From an uncultured Saprospiraceae bacterium (GTDB lineage Bacteria; Bacteroidota; Bacteroidia; Chitinophagales; Saprospiraceae): a DNA stretch of 18,253 bases. Each line of letters begins with the position of its first letter. The first letter of the stretch is position 1. Under the pieces are notes generated by a model. It ran no database searches and was not told the DNA's origin. It saw nothing but the letters and a program-made list of their open reading frames with translations. The translations under genes and the position numbers were made by a program. Below are positions 14,181 to 18,253 of this stretch, one piece after another. The stretch lies in assembly GCA_938002705.1 (NCBI GenBank), contig CALLAG010000408.1, positions 1-18,253 of the forward strand. Reading direction: 5' to 3'.

Positions 14181-15572
14181 ATGCAAGATTTAAATATCAA
14201 ATACAAAACTGTTTTAGATAATATCAAAAGTAGCATCCAGCTATCTGAAGAGCTAAAGACTTACTTAGACACAGAAGAAGATGAGGATTATAAGGCGCTG
14301 ATATCTAAGTTTGAGGGTGAGATACATGAGTTATATACTCAAGTAGCAGATGAGAATCCATTGCAGTTAGAATCATTTGAATCATATCTACTTGATGATG
14401 GATTTGAAGGATTATATCTTCCTAAGGTATTAGGCTACTCTGTATTAAGAGGCCGTGTTAGTGATCGTATAAAGTATGTTGCACCCCAGAATCACTTCAA
14501 AAAGATATTACTCAGCATCGCTAATTCTTCAAATTTTGACCAGATAAAACAAAGAGTGGGGCAATCTATTCAGATAGGTTTTGCACTAAGTTCTGATATA
14601 TGGATTACTAATATTCTTGCCTTAATATCGAATAAAAGAGTACACTCATTCTTAGAGTCACAGAAGCAGGACAAGTATAGAGATGATGCATTAAGAAATA
14701 CAGGATTAGTTAAGTACAGAAAGCAGTTCTTAAGTCTAAATTTTCAAACGACTGTATTCCCTGCAGAAAAGGAGGAGCTACTCTTAGAGGCAGAAAGCAT
14801 AAAGGATTTTCTAATCTTCAGGGCTAATAGCACTTATAATAATGAGAACTTAATGCCAGTTCTGAGAGAGTTCGTATCTAATGATAACTTCATAGATATG
14901 AAGGAATATTATGAGATATGTATTCTAACAGGTCTCTTCTATGACTTAGGTCCAGAAGGTGAGAAGTTACTGCAGAATACTTTAGATCATATAAGAGCAC
15001 ATAATCCAGGTGCCAATGATCACTTCTTTAATTATATCAATAGCTTATATGATAGACGCATCAATATCAGCATAGATTCTGAAAAGAAATTAGCCAATGC
15101 GATCACCAGAAATGCAGAAGATACAATCTCAAAGTATCTTAATGTCATGGATGAAGTGAATACCAAAGGCTATGTACATGAAGATGCTCTTACAGCGGTA
15201 AGAGAATTCTATTATAAAAACGAAGGTCTTTCTATAGAGAACGAAGCGTTAAGGAATTCTATCCTCTCTAAGTTAGGCCAACTACTTACTAACCTTTCGG
15301 TTAATGATTACGGTGAGTATTTTGAGATCAACAAGACTTTCGCTGCTTATATGGATATATTCAGTAATCAAAAGTTCAATCAAGACTTGAAGGCTTTTGC
15401 GTTAAGATATATCAAAAAGTGTCTTAAATTCTACAAAGACAAGAGAAGTAAAGAGTATCAAGATATTAAGAAATTCGTCAAGACAACCTTTGTTGATTTC
15501 GGTTTTATGACACCAAAAGAAATTGTAGAGTTATTCAAAACTAAGAGAAAACCACGTAAGGTGGAGAAGTAG
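14181..15572 (+). CDS. Hypothetical helical cytosolic protein
   Basis: I do not recognise this 463-residue protein. It has no signal peptide or membrane segment. It appears almost entirely alpha-helical, with an acidic patch near the N-terminus (DTEEDEDY, 30-37) and a strongly basic C-terminus (KTKRKPRKVEK). Regularly spaced leucines and aromatics suggest a helical-repeat or bundle scaffold, but no defined repeat unit could be set by eye. No catalytic motif stands out. Codon use looks like that of the neighbours, which argues for a resident gene. It begins 53 bases after the rpsP terminator and probably has its own promoter; TAATTCTA, just before the ATG, is only a weak -7 match. The EI24-like gene follows after 91 bases in which I see nothing clear. 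Confidence 0.75.
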   Translation: MQDLNIKYKTVLDNIKSSIQLSEELKTYLDTEEDEDYKALISKFEGEIHELYTQVADENPLQLESFESYLLDDGFEGLYLPKVLGYSVLRGRVSDRIKYVAPQNHFKKILLSIANSSNFDQIKQRVGQSIQIGFALSSDIWITNILALISNKRVHSFLESQKQDKYRDDALRNTGLVKYRKQFLSLNFQTTVFPAEKEELLLEAESIKDFLIFRANSTYNNENLMPVLREFVSNDNFIDMKEYYEICILTGLFYDLGPEGEKLLQNTLDHIRAHNPGANDHFFNYINSLYDRRINISIDSEKKLANAITRNAEDTISKYLNVMDEVNTKGYVHEDALTAVREFYYKNEGLSIENEALRNSILSKLGQLLTNLSVNDYGEYFEINKTFAAYMDIFSNQKFNQDLKAFALRYIKKCLKFYKDKRSKEYQDIKKFVKTTFVDFGFMTPKEIVELFKTKRKPRKVEK

Positions 15573-15663
15573 TATATAGCTTACAATTCCTTGTTCATAT
15601 AGTCATAATGAAATTCTGTCTATAAATCTGCTTCACTCTTAATAAGAAAATATACATTACTGT

Positions 15664-16395
15664 ATGATTTCAGGATTCGTAAAGTCTCTATTCAATTCTA
15701 TTAAGGCATTGGAGTATATATTTAAGCCATGGGTACTTAAGTATCTCTTATTATCTGGCTTAGTAAGTACGATAGTCTATATGATATTCATATGGTCTAT
15801 ATTCAGGTTCGGTGATGACTTAGGACAAATGCTCATAGCCAAGTTTGTTACCGAGAATACTTGGTCGTGGTTAGTTACAACTATTGAGTGGCTCACCCGT
15901 ATTGTACTTACCGTAGGCTTTATTTTTATCTTCAAGTACATTGTTATTATAATTACCTCTCCATTCATGAGTGCATTGTCAGAGGATCTTGAGATGAGAC
16001 TTACTGGAGCGCCAAAAACTAAACAGTCGATAGGTTTTCAGGTTAAAAGCATGGTAAGAGGAGTAAGATTAGCCATCGGTAATTTGTTGAAAGAGTTGGG
16101 ATTAGTTGTATTGTTATTGTTAGTAGGATTCATACCTGTAGTAGGTTTATTTACTTCTGTACTCATATTTGCTGTACAAGGATACTTTGCCGGTTTTGGT
16201 AATATTGATTTCTTTATGGAACGCAGATTTAATATAGAGGAGAGTCGACGGTTTATCGAACTTAATAAGGGTATGGCTATCGGCAACGGTGTCGTTTTTC
16301 TATTTCTATTTTTGATTCCTATAGCTGGTGCTTTCTTTGCGCCTACGATCTGTACAATATCTGGAACCCTGAGTGCTTTAGAGAAAGCGAATTAA
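15664..16395 (+). CDS. EI24 domain-containing inner-membrane protein (CysZ-like)
   Basis: Integral membrane protein of 243 residues with about four hydrophobic segments (near 25-48, 74-98, 143-175 and 207-230). Family marks are TSPFMSALSEDLE (98-110), the loop YFAGFGNIDFFMERR (174-188), FIELNKGMAIGNG (197-209) and the last segment with LIPIAGAFFAPTIC (217-230). This family includes the sulfate transporter CysZ of proteobacteria. No sulfate-assimilation gene lies nearby, so the transported substrate is unknown and the symbol cysZ is not justified. The stop codon overlaps that of the convergent SprB-repeat gene, so transcripts of the two must run into each other. Confidence 0.85.
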   Translation: MISGFVKSLFNSIKALEYIFKPWVLKYLLLSGLVSTIVYMIFIWSIFRFGDDLGQMLIAKFVTENTWSWLVTTIEWLTRIVLTVGFIFIFKYIVIIITSPFMSALSEDLEMRLTGAPKTKQSIGFQVKSMVRGVRLAIGNLLKELGLVVLLLLVGFIPVVGLFTSVLIFAVQGYFAGFGNIDFFMERRFNIEESRRFIELNKGMAIGNGVVFLFLFLIPIAGAFFAPTICTISGTLSALEKAN

Positions 16396-18253
16396 TAGTC
16401 TCCTAATAACAGATAGGGGATAATCTCTATCGTATCATCAGTAGTTATTTCTATGTAGTATATCCCGTGGACTTTTGAGTTAATATTAAACTCAATCTCG
16501 GTTCCGTAATCTTTTCTTTTTTGTAGTGAGACGGATTGCCCGCTTAAGTTATATACATTGATATTTTTTATCGTTTTTTCACTTCTTATAGCTATTGTTC
16601 CTGACCCAGGGTTGGGGAATAATGTTATTGTATAATCAGTATCATTATCTACTGAATTAATCAGTTGTATTGTGAATGTAGTATCAAGAACACAGCCTTC
16701 TCGATCTGCGACCTTTAGCGTATATTCTCCAGGTATAAGATTCTCAACCATAGGAAGTGGTGGAAGTGAGATAGGTCCATCCCATGTATAGCTGAAAGGA
16801 GAAAGGCCTGCAGTAGGTGTAATGTCTATGGTGCCGTTATTGCTATTAGTGTTTTTGATTATGGCATCAATTTCTATCTGCTGGTGACTGGTTAGTGATA
16901 TGAGATTTGTCACTTTTGTACAATTATTATCATCTGTTATTGTCGCCTGATATTGTCCATTATTTAATTCTGTAATTAGAGAGCCCGATGATCCATTATT
17001 CCATAATATTGTCTTGTTGCCAGTACCACCACTTATCTCGATTGAGATACTGCCTTGGTTCTCATACCAGCATTCATTTTCCACAATATTAATCACATCG
17101 TATACAAGCTCTTCTGGCTCACTTAAGGAGATAAGGTCAGAGACGCCAGTACAGCCTTCGCTATCAGTAACTGTAAGGGTATAGCTGCTTGTAATTAGAT
17201 TGACTATGGTATCTTGAGGGCTTTCTGATAATTGTCGATCACCGTTACTCCAGTTATAATCAAAAGGAACCGTCCCATTATTGACCGTTGCCACTATCGA
17301 TGCTGTACTATCGCCAAAACATTGGTTTAACGTCAATGCCGTTGTTTCAATATTGATGGCTCTATTCCTATTTACTATTTCGAAGAATAATGGATCCGAC
17401 TTACAGCCAAATTCGTCTACTACTGTAAGAGAATACAAGCCTGGATTTAATTCTGATAGCTCATTACTCTGAGATTCTATACCATCTAAGACACTCCAGT
17501 TATAACTGTAGTTGGGTTGTCCACCATCTACTTGTACCTTGATATATCCATCCTCACTCGTAGGGCAATTAACATTGATGATATTGTTTATGTCTACTGA
17601 TATCGGATCTGGTTCTATGATATTAATATCTTCAAGTACTACAAAGCATGCATTAAAATCAGTAACCGTAATACTATAATTTCCAGCATTTATATTAATG
17701 AGATCTTCTGTCCTCTGACCAGTAGACCAGAAGTAACTGTATGGTGCTGTACCGCCATCCACTGATACATCTATCATACCTGTATTATCATCAGGGCAGT
17801 TAAGGTTTTCTTTATTATTGATTATAACACTCAGCTTATCAGGCTCATTGATACGTATGTCATCTATAGTGTTACTACATCCTAATATATCAGTAATGGT
17901 GACAGAGTATTGTCCTTGTGATAATTGAGTTATTGTAGGTGTAGTCAGCCCGTTATTCCACAATACGTTATATGGCGGTGTGCCACCGCTGATACCTAAT
18001 TGAATAATTCCATTATTATCACCACTACAATCTACATCTCGTGATAATGCAACACCAGCTGTTATAGCTTGCCTACCTGTTACTGTGATGGGCTCAGATT
18101 CTATTGTACATGATGAGCCATCTGTGATAGTAATCACATAAGTGCCACTTGTTAGATTGCTGACTTGACTACCATTTATACCAGAAGCCCAGTGTATATC
18201 ATATGGGGGGACGCCACCACTTATGAGTAGTGTAGCACTACCATTGTCTAATC
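16392..18253 (-). CDS. SprB-repeat surface protein with T9SS type A sorting domain (N-terminus cut by window edge)
   Basis: The frame is open from the window edge to the stop at 16392, about 620 codons; the start lies outside. It is a series of about seven Ig-like SprB repeats of roughly 77-83 residues. Each has a pattern of NxGxIxVxVxGGxxPYxYxW, then LxxGxYxxTVTD, then GC, and most carry a pair of cysteines. The last 80 residues (16392-16640) form a type A sorting domain: YTITLFPNPGSGTI, then INVYNLSGQSV, then GIYYIEI, for export by the type IX secretion system and anchoring at the cell surface. SprB itself is a gliding adhesin in Flavobacterium; here an adhesive or matrix role is likely but unproven. 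A GTG at 18137 is an internal valine, not the start. Confidence 0.93.
   Translation of the reverse strand, partial: LDNGSATLLISGGVPPYDIHWASGINGSQVSNLTSGTYVITITDGSSCTIESEPITVTGRQAITAGVALSRDVDCSGDNNGIIQLGISGGTPPYNVLWNNGLTTPTITQLSQGQYSVTITDILGCSNTIDDIRINEPDKLSVIINNKENLNCPDDNTGMIDVSVDGGTAPYSYFWSTGQRTEDLININAGNYSITVTDFNACFVVLEDINIIEPDPISVDINNIINVNCPTSEDGYIKVQVDGGQPNYSYNWSVLDGIESQSNELSELNPGLYSLTVVDEFGCKSDPLFFEIVNRNRAINIETTALTLNQCFGDSTASIVATVNNGTVPFDYNWSNGDRQLSESPQDTIVNLITSSYTLTVTDSEGCTGVSDLISLSEPEELVYDVINIVENECWYENQGSISIEISGGTGNKTILWNNGSSGSLITELNNGQYQATITDDNNCTKVTNLISLTSHQQIEIDAIIKNTNSNNGTIDITPTAGLSPFSYTWDGPISLPPLPMVENLIPGEYTLKVADREGCVLDTTFTIQLINSVDNDTDYTITLFPNPGSGTIAIRSEKTIKNINVYNLSGQSVSLQKRKDYGTEIEFNINSKVHGIYYIEITTDDTIEIIPYLLLGDY
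16664..18253 (-). repeat. Array of about seven SprB repeats (coding)
   Basis: Units are spaced 77, 77, 82 and 83 codons apart, measured between their first cysteines. They are diverged at both DNA and protein level, so they are old or under diversifying selection, not a fresh expansion. The unit nearest the sorting domain has lost its first cysteine. The outermost unit is cut by the window edge. Confidence 0.8.

Noticed and set aside
18135..18137. GTG as the start codon of the SprB-repeat protein
   Set aside because: The frame continues upstream to the window edge with another SprB repeat, so this is an internal valine.
1..18253. Defence system, prophage, transposon, tRNA or rRNA genes
   Set aside because: No integrase, transposase, Cas, restriction, toxin or phage motif and no RNA gene fold was seen; gene content is core metabolism, translation, repair and envelope.

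Overview
This window looks like the core chromosome of a Bacteroidota bacterium, most likely a saprospirian or similar relative. The evidence is AT-rich DNA, Bacteroidota-type -7 promoter elements (TAnnTTTG) in place of sigma70 boxes, a SprB-repeat protein with a type IX secretion (T9SS) sorting tail, an NrtR-type Nudix regulator, and a ribosomal protein S16 carrying a long extension. The lineage is inferred from these features, not from a database search. I see no tRNA, rRNA, CRISPR array, transposase or prophage gene.

Positions 1-334 hold a GC-rich imperfect palindrome and a possible decayed end of a redoxin gene. A tight plus-strand cluster follows: guaA (GMP synthase), a lipoprotein with a periplasmic-binding fold, trmH (tRNA Gm18 methyltransferase), a MmcQ/YjbR protein and an LpxR-like outer-membrane protein. 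Gaps run from a 4-base overlap to 40 bases, so this is probably one operon. It ends at a 10-bp hairpin shared with the convergent L-threonine aldolase gene. Only 41 bp separates that gene from a divergent NrtR-type regulator. Next come lepA (elongation factor 4) with a downstream metallophosphoesterase lipoprotein, and then mutS on the minus strand.

Divergent from mutS is rpsP. Its product is a normal S16 domain followed by an Ala/Glu/Lys/Pro repeat linker and a C-terminal helix-hairpin-helix (HhH) domain. A strong terminator follows it. Then come an unrecognised helical protein and an EI24/CysZ-like membrane protein. The EI24 stop codon overlaps the stop codon of a convergent SprB-repeat surface protein whose N-terminus lies beyond the right edge.

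Most genes are housekeeping (purine synthesis, tRNA modification, translation, mismatch repair), mixed with envelope proteins. I found no convincing new multi-gene system. The items most worth a second look are the S16-HhH fusion, the mutS reading frame that extends upstream of its first ATG without a standard start codon, the LpxR-like protein with apparently replaced catalytic residues, the duplicated 3' end of the MmcQ-like gene, and guaA and lepA promoters placed so that their mRNAs should be nearly leaderless.
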